Part shown: positions 47,085 through 55,610 of the stretch, in pieces
Numbering within the stretch: position 1 is the first letter of the stretch
Layout: each line of letters starts with the position of its first letter
Source: Eubacterium sp.
GTDB lineage: Bacteria; Bacillota; Clostridia; Lachnospirales; Lachnospiraceae
NCBI GenBank assembly: GCA_017433825.1
Contig: JAFRGL010000001.1
Coordinates: 35,137-99,136, forward strand
Length of the DNA: 64,000 nucleotides
Direction of reading: 5' to 3'
The notes under the pieces: generated by a model
Database searches by the model: none
Seen by the model: only the letters and a program-made list of their open reading frames with translations
What the model was told of the DNA's origin: nothing
Program-made: the position numbers and the translations under genes

Positions 47085-47961
47085 ATCCGGCCACCTCCGT
47101 TTCGCATATAAATATCTCTTCAAGTGTCAGCGGCAGCATTTCGAAAAATACCGTATTTATCCCGTTGAAACGGGCCGCGACTTCCTCTTCTTCTCCCCTT
47201 ACCACAAAGGTATACAGTTTTCCCCTTTTCTCCTGCGTGATAACCTGCAGGCCTGAAAGGACCTTCTGTACGTCTTCTTCGTTTTCGAATACGCACTGCA
47301 GCTTCCGGATCCCCAGCTTCATGGATTCCAGGTCTTCCGAAAGCAGCAGGCCGCCTTTATGCAGAAGGCCTACATGCTCGCAGATATCCTCCAGCTCCCT
47401 TAAATTGTGTGAAGCAATAACCGGTGTCAGCCCTCTTTCGTAAATGTCATTGGCGAAAAGGGATTTCACCGCCTGGCGCATCATCGGGTCCAGCCCGTCA
47501 AAGGTTTCGTCGCACAGCAGGTACTCTGTTCCCGCACAGATGCCGCAGATAACGGCAAGCTGCTTTTTCATGCCCTTGGAGTATTTGGACACCGCCCTTT
47601 TCGGATCCAGGCCGAATTCATTCAAAAGCCTGTCAAACCTTGCGGTATCAAAATGGGGATAGACTGACGAATAATAGTTTCTCATTTCCGCCGCGCCGGC
47701 ATTCGGGAAGAAATACGGTTCGTCGGCGATAAAAAATATGCGGCTTTTGATTTCCGGATTGTCGTACACATCCTCTTCGTCGACGGTCACTCTCCCGCTT
47801 TCGGGCTTAAAAACGCCCGCAATAAGCCGCAGCAGTGTGGATTTGCCGGCCCCGTTGGTGCCCACAAGCCCGAACACCTGTCCTTCTTTGATGTTAAGGG
47901 TCATGTTTTTCAGCGCCTGGATATCGTCAAAAGACTTGCACAATTCAGTTGTTTTAATCAT
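47056..47961 (-). CDS. ABC transporter ATP-binding protein
   Basis: A 301-aa ATPase. Walker A is GTNGAGKST (about 36-44), the signature YSKGMKKQLA, and Walker B EYLLCDETFDGLDP, with the switch histidine in VIASHNLRE. A C-terminal extension of about 90 residues is of the drug/lantibiotic exporter type. The start overlaps the regulator gene by 8 bp and the end overlaps the permease by 29 bp. Confidence 0.92.
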   Translation of the reverse strand: MIKTTELCKSFDDIQALKNMTLNIKEGQVFGLVGTNGAGKSTLLRLIAGVFKPESGRVTVDEEDVYDNPEIKSRIFFIADEPYFFPNAGAAEMRNYYSSVYPHFDTARFDRLLNEFGLDPKRAVSKYSKGMKKQLAVICGICAGTEYLLCDETFDGLDPMMRQAVKSLFANDIYERGLTPVIASHNLRELEDICEHVGLLHKGGLLLSEDLESMKLGIRKLQCVFENEEDVQKVLSGLQVITQEKRGKLYTFVVRGEEEEVAARFNGINTVFFEMLPLTLEEIFICETEVAGYDIKKLILG

Positions 47962-48307
47962 CCTGTCCTCCTTTCAGAAGATCCGCCGGATCGATTCCGA
48001 CTTCCCTTGCTTCCTGAAAAAGCGCCTGAAGCCTCCTTCGGAGTTCTTCTTTTTTCTTCTCCATCAGCGGCAAATCCCCTCTGACGAAATTTCCCCTGCC
48101 TTTTACGGAATAAATAAATCCCTGCCGCTCAAGCTCGGTGTATGCCTTCTGGACCGTATTGGGATTTGCGGACAATTCCATGGCAAGGCTTCTTACCGAA
48201 GGCAGCTGTTCGTCTGCCTTAAGAACGCCTTTCAGTATAAGGAGCTTGTATTTCTCTGTGATCTGCTCATAGATCGGACGCGAGTCCTTATAGTCAATAA
48301 AAATCAC
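47954..48307 (-). CDS. GntR family transcriptional regulator, YtrA subfamily
   Basis: A 117-aa protein: a winged helix (YEQITEKYKLLILKGVLKADEQLPSVRSLAMELSANPNTVQKAYTELERQGFIYSVKGRGNFV) with only a short helical tail for dimerisation, as in YtrA. It most likely represses its own operon. An ACTGTA-N13-TACAGT inverted repeat over the -10 box is the probable operator. Confidence 0.9.
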   Translation of the reverse strand: MIFIDYKDSRPIYEQITEKYKLLILKGVLKADEQLPSVRSLAMELSANPNTVQKAYTELERQGFIYSVKGRGNFVRGDLPLMEKKKEELRRRLQALFQEAREVGIDPADLLKGGQDD

Positions 48308-48343
48308 AGCTTTCTCCTTTCAGGTTTTCTTGTGATTGTATCT

Positions 48344-48384
48344 ACTGTATTAGTCACCTTAGTACAGTTTGGGTGATTTGTCAA
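48344..48384 (-). promoter_or_regulatory. Promoter and probable YtrA-type operator
   Basis: Minus strand TTGACA (48379-48384), 17-bp spacer, TAAGGT (48356-48361). The perfect inverted repeat ACTGTA (48344-48349) / TACAGT (48363-48368) brackets the -10 box. Confidence 0.65.
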
Positions 48385-48393
48385 GCTTTTCAT

Positions 48394-48441
48394 CAAAAAA
48401 AGACGTTTCCCGGCTTCTTACCGGAAAACGCCCCTGTATTC
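48394..48441 (-). terminator. Terminator after the AlkD-like gene, with an ANTAR-like hexaloop
   Basis: GCGTTTTCCGG/CCGGGAAACGTC stem followed by seven T on the minus strand. Its 5' arm also fits GAATAC-[AGGGGC]-GTTTTC (48424-48441), a hexaloop with A1/G4 and one U-U mismatch. Terminator sure, ANTAR meaning doubtful. Confidence 0.6.
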
Positions 48442-48472
48442 TGTATTGTATTATGCCCCTGTCCCGCAGCTG

Positions 48473-49183
48473 TTATGCTTCTTTCTCTTTTCGCGCGGTT
48501 TTTATTTTCAGGGTTTTCAGGAATTCCTTGTGTTCATCGCTTACGCGGAAGCTTTCCGCAGCCTTCTGTATGGCTTTATTGTGGGTCCAGGCATCCAGCC
48601 TTCTTTTTTCCAGAAAAGGCAGCACCGCGTCATACTGCTTTGCCAGCGCCGTGGCAAAATACCAGGCCCGCATCATATTGACGTAATACTCCTCCGATCT
48701 GACAGCGGAAACCATTTCCGGAAAGGCAGGATCAAAGGCCTCATCAAGGAAATGCTCCATCAGCATGCCGACAGCGAACCGGACGGTGTAGGTTTCCCCG
48801 GAAGCAAGCCACTGTTTAATCTGCCCGATCAGTTCTTTTTTGTGTTTCCTGAACACCTTCGGGGACATCTGGTCGCAGGTCGCCCAGTTGTCTGTAAACG
48901 GCAGGAAACGGCAAACCTCTTCCATGCATGCGGCATAGTCCCGGATGCCTGAAATAATGAACGCATGCAGCTGATTTTCGTCAAAATACCGGTGCGGCAG
49001 GCTGTGCAGGAAATCAGGAATGTCCTCCCTTTTCGCCAGCTCCTTCGCATAGCTTCGGAGCGCGGGCGTCCTCACGCCGATCACCGTTTCCAGGTCAACG
49101 GAAGGTATCAGCTTTACCTGGAATTCCCGGTATTTCTTATCCTGCAGCCGGAACAGCTTCTGCGTGATTTCATCTGTGATCAT
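48473..49183 (-). CDS. DNA alkylation repair protein, AlkD-like
   Basis: A 236-aa all-helical protein of the HEAT-like AlkD/AlkC family. Typical segments are VIGVRTPALRSYAKEL, FLPFTDNWATCDQMSPK (the DNA-contacting WxxxD part) and YYVNMMRAWYFATALAKQ. Proteins of this family excise bulky or cationic alkyl bases, though many paralogues are uncharacterised. It is followed by a strong terminator and lies 22 bp behind the lipoprotein gene. Confidence 0.8.
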   Translation of the reverse strand: MITDEITQKLFRLQDKKYREFQVKLIPSVDLETVIGVRTPALRSYAKELAKREDIPDFLHSLPHRYFDENQLHAFIISGIRDYAACMEEVCRFLPFTDNWATCDQMSPKVFRKHKKELIGQIKQWLASGETYTVRFAVGMLMEHFLDEAFDPAFPEMVSAVRSEEYYVNMMRAWYFATALAKQYDAVLPFLEKRRLDAWTHNKAIQKAAESFRVSDEHKEFLKTLKIKTARKEKEA

Positions 49184-49205
49184 TTTTACTCAGTCTGCCT
49201 TTCCG

Positions 49206-50663
49206 TTAATACTGCCTGTCCCAGTAAGGGAAGGCGGAAAAGACATAACTGCCGTCCTCATTTCTTTCCACCGGGAACTCCAGCTCCTCCCTTAAGGAAT
49301 ATCTGTATTTTTCATCCTCCGGGGAAGCCTTCATTACTTCAACGATGACCGTATACCGGCCGTCATCCTCTTTGCGTACGTCTTTTACATAGCCGTTGCC
49401 GTACAATGCGTTGTTCTCCACTTTGACAGCCGGCACATAGAGTATGTTGTTCCGGACAATGAGGTCTCCTTCTTCCTCCATTTTGTTCATCAGGTAATCG
49501 GTGAATTCTTCGGTAAAATACTGAAGGAACAGCTCCCTTAAGCCTTCCTCGTTCCTGGGGCTCTGGCGTTCATAGGAAGCAAATGCGGAATCGTAAACCC
49601 GGCCGTTTTCCTCAATCTGCGTCCTGCCGGAGGGATACTCCTCCGCCAGGAAGATATTCAGCCACAGGCTCCTGGCTTTGTCGAACAGATCCCGGGCATC
49701 GGACATATACAGTTTCCCGCCGCTTTCCGGCTCAAAGATGAGGCCGTTCAATCCCTTGATGCTTTCCACGATCACCGGGATATCTTCCGGCAGCTCCGCG
49801 GCAATGTTCTCGCCTTCTGCGGAGGAAATGTTGCCGGGGTAGGGATCGTAATTGCGTACGGTCACATAATAACGGACTTCGCCGTCTTCCGTCAGCAGGC
49901 CTGCCCGGATGTCGTCCTCGGAATATGCTTCATAGCCGTAAGACGAAACGTCGACGGACAGCAGGGACACTTCTTTGTCCCCCTCCTGCAGATAGAAGCC
50001 GGTATACTCGGGCTGGTATCGGATTTTTACCGTATCCACCCAGCTTTCCGGCAGCTCCAGTGAATAATTCACATTTTCAAAATCCGCGGACCGCACGGTA
50101 TCCATACAGATAGTATCCTTAAAAAAGATGCTGAAGCCGTAAAAGCCGTCGGGCCAGGCGTTGCTGCCGTAGGCGTGCAGAGTGCTGCCGTCTTCCCTTG
50201 TAATATCCAGCGAGAATCCTTCGCCGTCCAGCACGTCGGAAGCGGATTCACTGAAGCCGTCCCAGGAAGCGGCATTGCACGCCGTAAGTTCCTTGCAGAT
50301 GGCTTCCTTCACGGTACTGTCCACGGTGAATTCCCGGTAAATGTAGTTTTCATCCACATATTTGCCGTCTTTATACCGCGACAAGGCCACATAGGCTCTT
50401 AAAATCACATTTTCCCCGTCGGTTTCCGCTTCATAGACGTAATCTTCCGCCGTACAGTAATTCCAGGAAATCCGGATGGACTTAAAATCAAAACTTTCTG
50501 CTGCCACGCTGCTTCCTCCTTCCGTTTGCGAAGACTGTTCCGAAGAAACAGCCGTGCTGCCTGTTTCACTGCTTATGCTGTTTTCTTCCCCGCCGCCGGT
50601 GCAGGCTGCAAAGCCGAAAGAAGCTGCCAGTAAAACTGCGGTAAATATGGTTTTTCCTTTCAT
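49206..50663 (-). CDS. Lipoprotein of unknown function, 485 aa
   Basis: Type II signal peptide MKGKTIFTAVLLAASFGFAAC with lipidated Cys21, then a Ser/Glu/Thr-rich tether (residues 22-58). The mature part has two regions: an N-terminal beta-rich domain and, from about residue 325, RDLFDKARSLWLNIFLAEEYPSGRT followed by a beta domain. The latter recalls surface proteins of the DL-endopeptidase-inhibitor type, but I cannot confirm it. GGAGG precedes the ATG. Confidence 0.65.
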   Translation of the reverse strand: MKGKTIFTAVLLAASFGFAACTGGGEENSISSETGSTAVSSEQSSQTEGGSSVAAESFDFKSIRISWNYCTAEDYVYEAETDGENVILRAYVALSRYKDGKYVDENYIYREFTVDSTVKEAICKELTACNAASWDGFSESASDVLDGEGFSLDITREDGSTLHAYGSNAWPDGFYGFSIFFKDTICMDTVRSADFENVNYSLELPESWVDTVKIRYQPEYTGFYLQEGDKEVSLLSVDVSSYGYEAYSEDDIRAGLLTEDGEVRYYVTVRNYDPYPGNISSAEGENIAAELPEDIPVIVESIKGLNGLIFEPESGGKLYMSDARDLFDKARSLWLNIFLAEEYPSGRTQIEENGRVYDSAFASYERQSPRNEEGLRELFLQYFTEEFTDYLMNKMEEEGDLIVRNNILYVPAVKVENNALYGNGYVKDVRKEDDGRYTVIVEVMKASPEDEKYRYSLREELEFPVERNEDGSYVFSAFPYWDRQY

Positions 50664-50863
50664 GTTTTCCTCCGCCGTTTTTTTTATCGAAAATAAACGG
50701 ATGCTGTTGCATATCCTGAAGTCGTTTCTTCCTGATTGTCATCATACATGATTCCTGTTCTTTTCGCAACGAGATCCGCTTTACAAAATACCGGTATAAG
50801 GCTTATCCTTATTTATAGCCGGACTGTGCTTAAAGCCTGCCGGCGGATAAGGAAACCTAAACG

Positions 50864-52036
50864 ATGTCTTACCGTATTTACCTGAAGAAAAAAGAAGACA
50901 AGCGCATCCGCGCCGGCCATCCCTGGGTCTACGCCAATGAGGTGGAACGTATCGAGGGCGAGGGCGGAAACGGCGACGTGGCTGCCGTCTACGACCACAC
51001 CGGCATTTTCCTGGGAAAAGGCTATATCAACCACCTGTCGAAAATCCTGGTGCGGCTTTTCATGGACAAAAATGAGGAAGACGGACCGGAACTTATCAAA
51101 ACGCGGATTGAAAATGCCTTCGCGTACAGGAAAAGGCTGGGCTATGAAAACTGCTGCCGGGTTGTATTTTCCGAATCCGACCGTCTGCCCGGTCTTGTCG
51201 TTGACAAATACGCGGACGTATTCTGCATCCAGGTGCTGACCCTGGGCATGGACAGGCGCAAAGACTGGATTATTTCCGCCCTTGCGGAGCTGTTCTCCCC
51301 GAAGGGCATCTATGAAAGAAGCGATGCGGAGGTGCGGAAAAAAGAAGGGCTTAAGCCCTTCAAAGGTCCGGTGTACGGGGATTTCGATCCCCGGGTGGTT
51401 ATTACCGAAAACGGCCTTTCCATGACCGCGGATCTGGAAAACGGCCAGAAAACCGGTTATTTCCTCGATCAGAAGGAAAACCGGCTGGCCTTAAGGCGGT
51501 ATGTGAAGGACGCGGACGTGCTGGACTGCTTCTGCAACGTGGGCGGTTTCTCCGTCAATGCAGCCGCAGGAGGCGCGTCATCGGTGACTGCAGTGGACGT
51601 GTCGGAGCGTGCCTTGGCCGACGTGCGGGAAAACGCCGCGCTGAACGGCTTTGCGGACATTATTCACACGGAAAAGGGTGACGTCTTCGAAGTGCTTCGT
51701 GCGTACCGTAAGGAAGGCCGGACCTTTGACGTGGTGGTTCTGGATCCGCCCGCCTTCTGCAAATCTGCTGCAGAAGTGCCCAAAGCCTACGCCGGCTACA
51801 AGGACATCAACATCCTGGGCATGAAGCTGGTAAATCCCGGCGGGTTCCTGGCAACGGCCTCCTGCTCCCACTACATGACCCAGCCCCTTTTTGAAAAAAT
51901 GCTGAAAGAAGCCGCCCGGGACGCAGGCAAAACCTGCAGGGTCGCGGAAATCCGTACCCAGGCCCCGGACCATGCCGCCCTTCTGGCATCGGACGAAACC
52001 ACCTATCTGAAATTTTACGTGCTGCAGGTGCTGTAG
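50864..52036 (+). CDS. rlmI: 23S rRNA cytosine C5-methyltransferase, RlmI/RlmK family
   Basis: A 390-aa SAM-dependent methyltransferase. The N-terminal PUA domain (YRIYLKKKEDKRIRAGHPWVYANEVERIEG) is followed by the RlmI middle domain (GLVVDKYADVFCIQ) and a Rossmann domain. Motif I is VLDCFCNVGGFSVNAAAGGA, VVLDPPAFCKS is motif IV, and the catalytic cysteine lies in ATASCSHYMT. Length equals E. coli RlmI. It modifies a cytosine in domain IV of 23S rRNA in known members. It stands alone, preceded by AAGGAAA. Confidence 0.85.
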   Translation: MSYRIYLKKKEDKRIRAGHPWVYANEVERIEGEGGNGDVAAVYDHTGIFLGKGYINHLSKILVRLFMDKNEEDGPELIKTRIENAFAYRKRLGYENCCRVVFSESDRLPGLVVDKYADVFCIQVLTLGMDRRKDWIISALAELFSPKGIYERSDAEVRKKEGLKPFKGPVYGDFDPRVVITENGLSMTADLENGQKTGYFLDQKENRLALRRYVKDADVLDCFCNVGGFSVNAAAGGASSVTAVDVSERALADVRENAALNGFADIIHTEKGDVFEVLRAYRKEGRTFDVVVLDPPAFCKSAAEVPKAYAGYKDINILGMKLVNPGGFLATASCSHYMTQPLFEKMLKEAARDAGKTCRVAEIRTQAPDHAALLASDETTYLKFYVLQVL

Positions 52037-52092
52037 ACCGTATCCTGTCCGCACGGAAATGTGTATTTGGTTAAGAACGGGAAGTGAAAAAA

Positions 52093-53292
52093 ATGAACAA
52101 GAAATACATTATGGTCATTGCGGCAGGCAGCGGCATGATCTGCAGCTGCCTTGCCATGGGTATGAACCTTCCGGGACTGTTCTTCTCCCCCATTGCCGCA
52201 GAACTGGGAACCGGCCGGGGCAACGTCGCCATGACCGGAACCATTTTCAACATACTGCTGGCGGTCTTCGGCCTTATGGTGCCGGCAATCCTGAACAGGC
52301 TGGGCCTTCGGAAGACGGTGCTGATGGGAACGATCCTCCTGGTTGCCGTAACCTGCACCCTCCCCTTATGCAGGAGTCTTCTGCCCATGTACCTGCTGCA
52401 CGCCGTCCGCGGCTTTGCCTCCGCCATGATGGGCACGGTTCCGGTAACCATGATGCTGAACTTCTGGTTCCGCAAAAAAACCGCCCTGATTACCAGTATC
52501 ACCATGTGCTTTTCGGGGCTTTTGAGCGCGGCGCTTTCCCCGGTGATAACGGGCATCATCGCCTCCTTCGGATGGCGTATGGGCTATTATTTCTGCGCGC
52601 TGGTCATTTTCCTTCTGAACTGTCCGGCGATATTCCTGCCCATTGCCTTAAGGCCCGAAGAGGTCGGTTTTGAGCCTTACGGCATGGAGGCGGCAGCTGT
52701 TCAGAAGGCCGAAACCGATCGTTCCCTGCCGATCATGGTCCTGCCGGTCATCCTCATGCTGATTTTCAATTTCGCCGTCAGTTACATCACCGCCTATGCG
52801 CAGCACCTGCCCGCCATCGCCGAGTCCAGAAGCCTGGCTTTTGCCGGCGCAATGATGCTTTCCGTCTGCATGGTGGTCAACACCTCCGCCAAGCTGGTTT
52901 TCGGCATCGTGGCAAACGGGCTGGGGGCTCCCAGAGCGTCATACCTGTATATTGCGGGAAACTTTATCGGCGCAATCCTGCTGCTTAAAGCGGGAGGCCT
53001 GGGGGGAATGACCGCCGGTGCGGCCCTTCTGGGGCTTTCCTATTCCCTGCCCACCATAGCCGCCGCGTCGCTTACCCGGGAGGTTTTCGGCGTGGAAAAT
53101 TACGGCAGGGTGTATCCGAAGATATCCCTGTGCGGCACCGTGGCCATGGCGGCCGGCACCTCGCTTACGGGCTATATTTATGATTTTACCGGAAATTATA
53201 CCGCTGCGCTGATTCTTCTGGCGGCAATGGCCGTCGCCGCATTCTTAAGTTCTTATCTCGCCCTGAATTACCGGAAGAAACAGTCGGTCTGA
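52093..53292 (+). CDS. Major facilitator superfamily transporter
   Basis: A 399-aa permease with 12 predicted helices and the helix 2-3 loop motif (NRLGLRKTVLMG). It resembles the oxalate/formate antiporter and monocarboxylate branch of the superfamily. GGGAAG supports the ATG at 52093; a GTG three codons upstream has no ribosome-binding site. A small cysteine-containing protein follows 78 bp downstream. The substrate is not predictable. Confidence 0.78.
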   Translation: MNKKYIMVIAAGSGMICSCLAMGMNLPGLFFSPIAAELGTGRGNVAMTGTIFNILLAVFGLMVPAILNRLGLRKTVLMGTILLVAVTCTLPLCRSLLPMYLLHAVRGFASAMMGTVPVTMMLNFWFRKKTALITSITMCFSGLLSAALSPVITGIIASFGWRMGYYFCALVIFLLNCPAIFLPIALRPEEVGFEPYGMEAAAVQKAETDRSLPIMVLPVILMLIFNFAVSYITAYAQHLPAIAESRSLAFAGAMMLSVCMVVNTSAKLVFGIVANGLGAPRASYLYIAGNFIGAILLLKAGGLGGMTAGAALLGLSYSLPTIAAASLTREVFGVENYGRVYPKISLCGTVAMAAGTSLTGYIYDFTGNYTAALILLAAMAVAAFLSSYLALNYRKKQSV

Positions 53293-53370
53293 TATTCATC
53301 CGGACAGATGGTTTAAAAAATACGGAAACGGCATCACTATGTTTGTGAAATGAATAAGGAGAAGAAGGAA

Positions 53371-53685
53371 ATGAAAAAACTGCATGTTTATCCGGGCGTA
53401 TGCGGCCTGGACACCGTCATAACCGCCGAAACCAATGAGGATGAGGAAATCGTCCTGGACATCCGGTCCAAATGCCCCGCCGTCATGAAGCTGGCAGAAG
53501 AGCTGAAAGAGCCGCTGGATGCCTACAGCATTTGCTTTTCCAAACCCGGTTCGGGTGAAATCTATGAAAAAGCCGCCAAATGCCTGATTCACGGCGCCTG
53601 TCCGACAGCCGCCGGCATCGTCAAATGCATCGAAGCGGAGGCCGGCCTTGCCCTGGCCAAGGATGTTTCCATGGTCTTTGAATAA
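53371..53685 (+). CDS. Small conserved-looking cysteine-containing protein, 104 aa
   Basis: A soluble protein, MKKLHVYPGVCGLDTVITAE.., with five cysteines (CGLD, RSKCPAV, SICFSK, AAKCLIHGACP plus VKCIEAE). Their regular spacing suggests metal or Fe-S binding or redox use. I recall similar short proteins encoded beside flavoproteins and transporters in anaerobes but cannot name a proven function. AAGGAG nine bases upstream fixes the ATG at 53371. A bidirectional terminator follows. Confidence 0.6.
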   Translation: MKKLHVYPGVCGLDTVITAETNEDEEIVLDIRSKCPAVMKLAEELKEPLDAYSICFSKPGSGEIYEKAAKCLIHGACPTAAGIVKCIEAEAGLALAKDVSMVFE

Positions 53686-53718
53686 GTCCCCGAACAATCG
53701 AAAGTATGTCTGCACACC

Positions 53719-53767
53719 AAAAAGGCAGAAGAAACCGGATGAGCTTTCCGGTTGCTTCTGCCTTTTG
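53719..53767. terminator. Bidirectional terminator
   Basis: AAAAAGGCAGAAG..AACCGG pairs with CCGGTT.CTTCTGCCTTTT between convergent genes. Confidence 0.85.
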
Positions 53768-53774
53768 TCAGTCT

Positions 53775-54929
53775 TTACAGAGCGGAATATACGATATTCC
53801 GGATTCTGGGATGGATGTAGTTTTCCTGGTTGGGCATGGACTGGTGTCCGTAAACGATGGTGATTTTCTCCACCGGGTCCATCAGGACCCAGGTGCCGAA
53901 GCCGCCGGTCCAGCCGAATTCGCCGACGGAGGAATTGCTTCCCGCAGCCGGATACATCTGGGTGCGCAGGCCTAAACCGTAGCCGTAGCCTGCATGGTAG
54001 GCATTTTCGAAATCGTTCTTCCTGATGTCCTCGGGCAGACGGTTCATGGCCATAAGCCTGATGGTGTGATCATTTAACAGACGCACGCCGTTCCACTCGC
54101 CCAAAGTCATGCAGCGGGCGAACCTGCTGTAGTCCTCCAGCGTGCCGAACAGGCCGCCGCAGGCGGATTCGAAATCCGACGCGTAGAAGATGTCGGGAAG
54201 CCTGGTGGGCCTGCGGCCTTCCTCGGAAAGCCCGTACATAACCGCCACCCGGTCCTGCTTCTCTTCCGGAACGAAGAAATAGCAGTCCTTCATGCCCAGC
54301 GGGTCGAAGATGTTTTCCTTCAGGTATTCGCCGAAGGTTTTCCCGGTCAGGATTTCCAGCAATGCGGCCAGGATATCATGCCCCTGTCCGTAGTAATAAT
54401 GGGTGCCGGGGTCGAAGGAGCCGGGGGTGCGGCCCGCCAGCTTCGCATATTCCCTTAAATTGTATTTACCCTGCGCCAGAAGTTCGTTCGTGCCTTTTAA
54501 GAGGTCCTGGCATGTGGGCTCCGGACGGTCCCAGTTCACCGGAATGCCGCAGGTCATATCGAAAAGGTTTCCGATGGTCATCGTGGTCTTCGCCGGACGG
54601 ACAAAAAGCTCGCCCTTACCGTTGCGGTCATAAACCATCCGGTTTTTAAATTCCGGAATGTAATCTTCCACCGGATCGGTCAGAAGAAACAGCCCTTTTT
54701 CGTAAAGCTGCATGACGGCAGTCACCGCGATGCATTTGGTCATGGAAGCCAGCTGGCAGATGGTATCCGGGGTAAAGGGGAGTTTGTTCTCCTCATCCCG
54801 GTAGCCGAGGAAACGGTCATAGACACACTCTTCGCCTTTGTATACGCGAAGTCCCGCGCCGGCCGGCCATGGTCCTTCCTTACCGACAAACGATTCCAGA
54901 AATGTGTCCAGATTATTCAGTGTACCCAT
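53775..54929 (-). CDS. Serine hydrolase, class C beta-lactamase/esterase family
   Basis: A 384-aa cytoplasmic protein. The catalytic SxxK motif is in LASMTKCIAVTAV (about residues 67-70). The Tyr motif region is HYYYGQGHDILAALLE and a C-terminal HxG-like GWTGGFGTWV segment is present. Members act as esterases, D-amino-acid peptidases or transpeptidase-like enzymes more often than as lactamases. No signal peptide is seen, which speaks against a role in antibiotic resistance. GGAGAATCTT before the ATG selects this start, 29 codons inside the longest frame. Confidence 0.78.
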   Translation of the reverse strand: MGTLNNLDTFLESFVGKEGPWPAGAGLRVYKGEECVYDRFLGYRDEENKLPFTPDTICQLASMTKCIAVTAVMQLYEKGLFLLTDPVEDYIPEFKNRMVYDRNGKGELFVRPAKTTMTIGNLFDMTCGIPVNWDRPEPTCQDLLKGTNELLAQGKYNLREYAKLAGRTPGSFDPGTHYYYGQGHDILAALLEILTGKTFGEYLKENIFDPLGMKDCYFFVPEEKQDRVAVMYGLSEEGRRPTRLPDIFYASDFESACGGLFGTLEDYSRFARCMTLGEWNGVRLLNDHTIRLMAMNRLPEDIRKNDFENAYHAGYGYGLGLRTQMYPAAGSNSSVGEFGWTGGFGTWVLMDPVEKITIVYGHQSMPNQENYIHPRIRNIVYSAL

Positions 54930-54969
54930 AAGATTCTCCTTTCGCAACTTATATTTCTTTACAGTTCCC

Positions 54970-55529
54970 TTATTCTTCCTGCAATTGCTCACTTTCTGTC
55001 TGCTCTTCACCAGCATTACCGGTTTTTTCCACCGTTTCCTTCAGTATTTCCTCCCGCAGCCTTGTCAGCCAGTCTGAGAATTTTACTTCATCAAACGCAT
55101 AGGTTTTATTCAATTCATATTCGATTTCAGACCAGGTATCAAGAGGTGATTCATTGTGCTGTATCACGGCTTCCAGTTTATCAAGGGCTTTATACAATTG
55201 CGCTTCTTTTGTCGTCCGGGCATTCATTTCTTCATAGAGTGCAGACAGGTCCGCTGACAATTCCTGCGGCATCGACGCCACCCATGTGTTTCCGGCCTGC
55301 GGGCTCAAATCGATGGTGATAATATCATTTTCGCAGATTTTCCTTTCCGGATCTTCTCTTCGCACAAATGCCGGATATCGGTCAGATACATACCCGGAAC
55401 AATCTCCGATTTTATATATTCAATTGTGTCCTTTGCAATCTGCTGGACCTGTGCGTATTTCAAAACTGAATTATCCTTTTCTTTCGGTATTTGTACTGTC
55501 ATTATGTGATAACAAAGCGGTTTTTGCAA
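54970..55529 (-). pseudogene. Decayed M24 peptidase fused to an HD-domain remnant
   Basis: Two overlapping frames carry gene remains. Frame one (55305-55529) gives LKYAQVQQIAKDTIEYIKSEIVPGMYLTDIRHLCEEKI, the start of an Xaa-Pro peptidase-like M24 domain. It ends in a frameshift. Frame two (54970-55365) resumes with ENDIITIDLSPQAGNTWVA, later in the M24 domain, so about 35 residues are missing. It then runs into ALYEEMNARTTKEAQLYKALDKLEAVIQHNE..WSEIEYELNKTYAF, the C-terminal half of a YfbR-like HD phosphohydrolase. Neither part keeps a full active site. Confidence 0.65.
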
Positions 55530-55541
55530 TACAGTTGTCTA

Positions 55542-55590
55542 TTGACTTTCAGTATATTTTTGACTAATATCGAATCGTATTCGGAATTAG
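55542..55590 (+). promoter_or_regulatory. Promoter with operator-like inverted repeat
   Basis: TTGACT (55542-55547), 17-bp spacer, TAATAT (55565-55570). A CTAATATCGAAT / ATTCGGAATTAG imperfect palindrome (about 55564-55590) covers the -10 and transcript start. Confidence 0.5.
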
Positions 55591-55610
55591 TCGAAATGGA
55601 GGGCTTCCGT

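Noticed and set aside
53775-54929. Serine hydrolase called as an antibiotic-resistance beta-lactamase
   Set aside because: It has the SxxK motif of the superfamily but no signal peptide and an esterase-like context; resistance is not supported.
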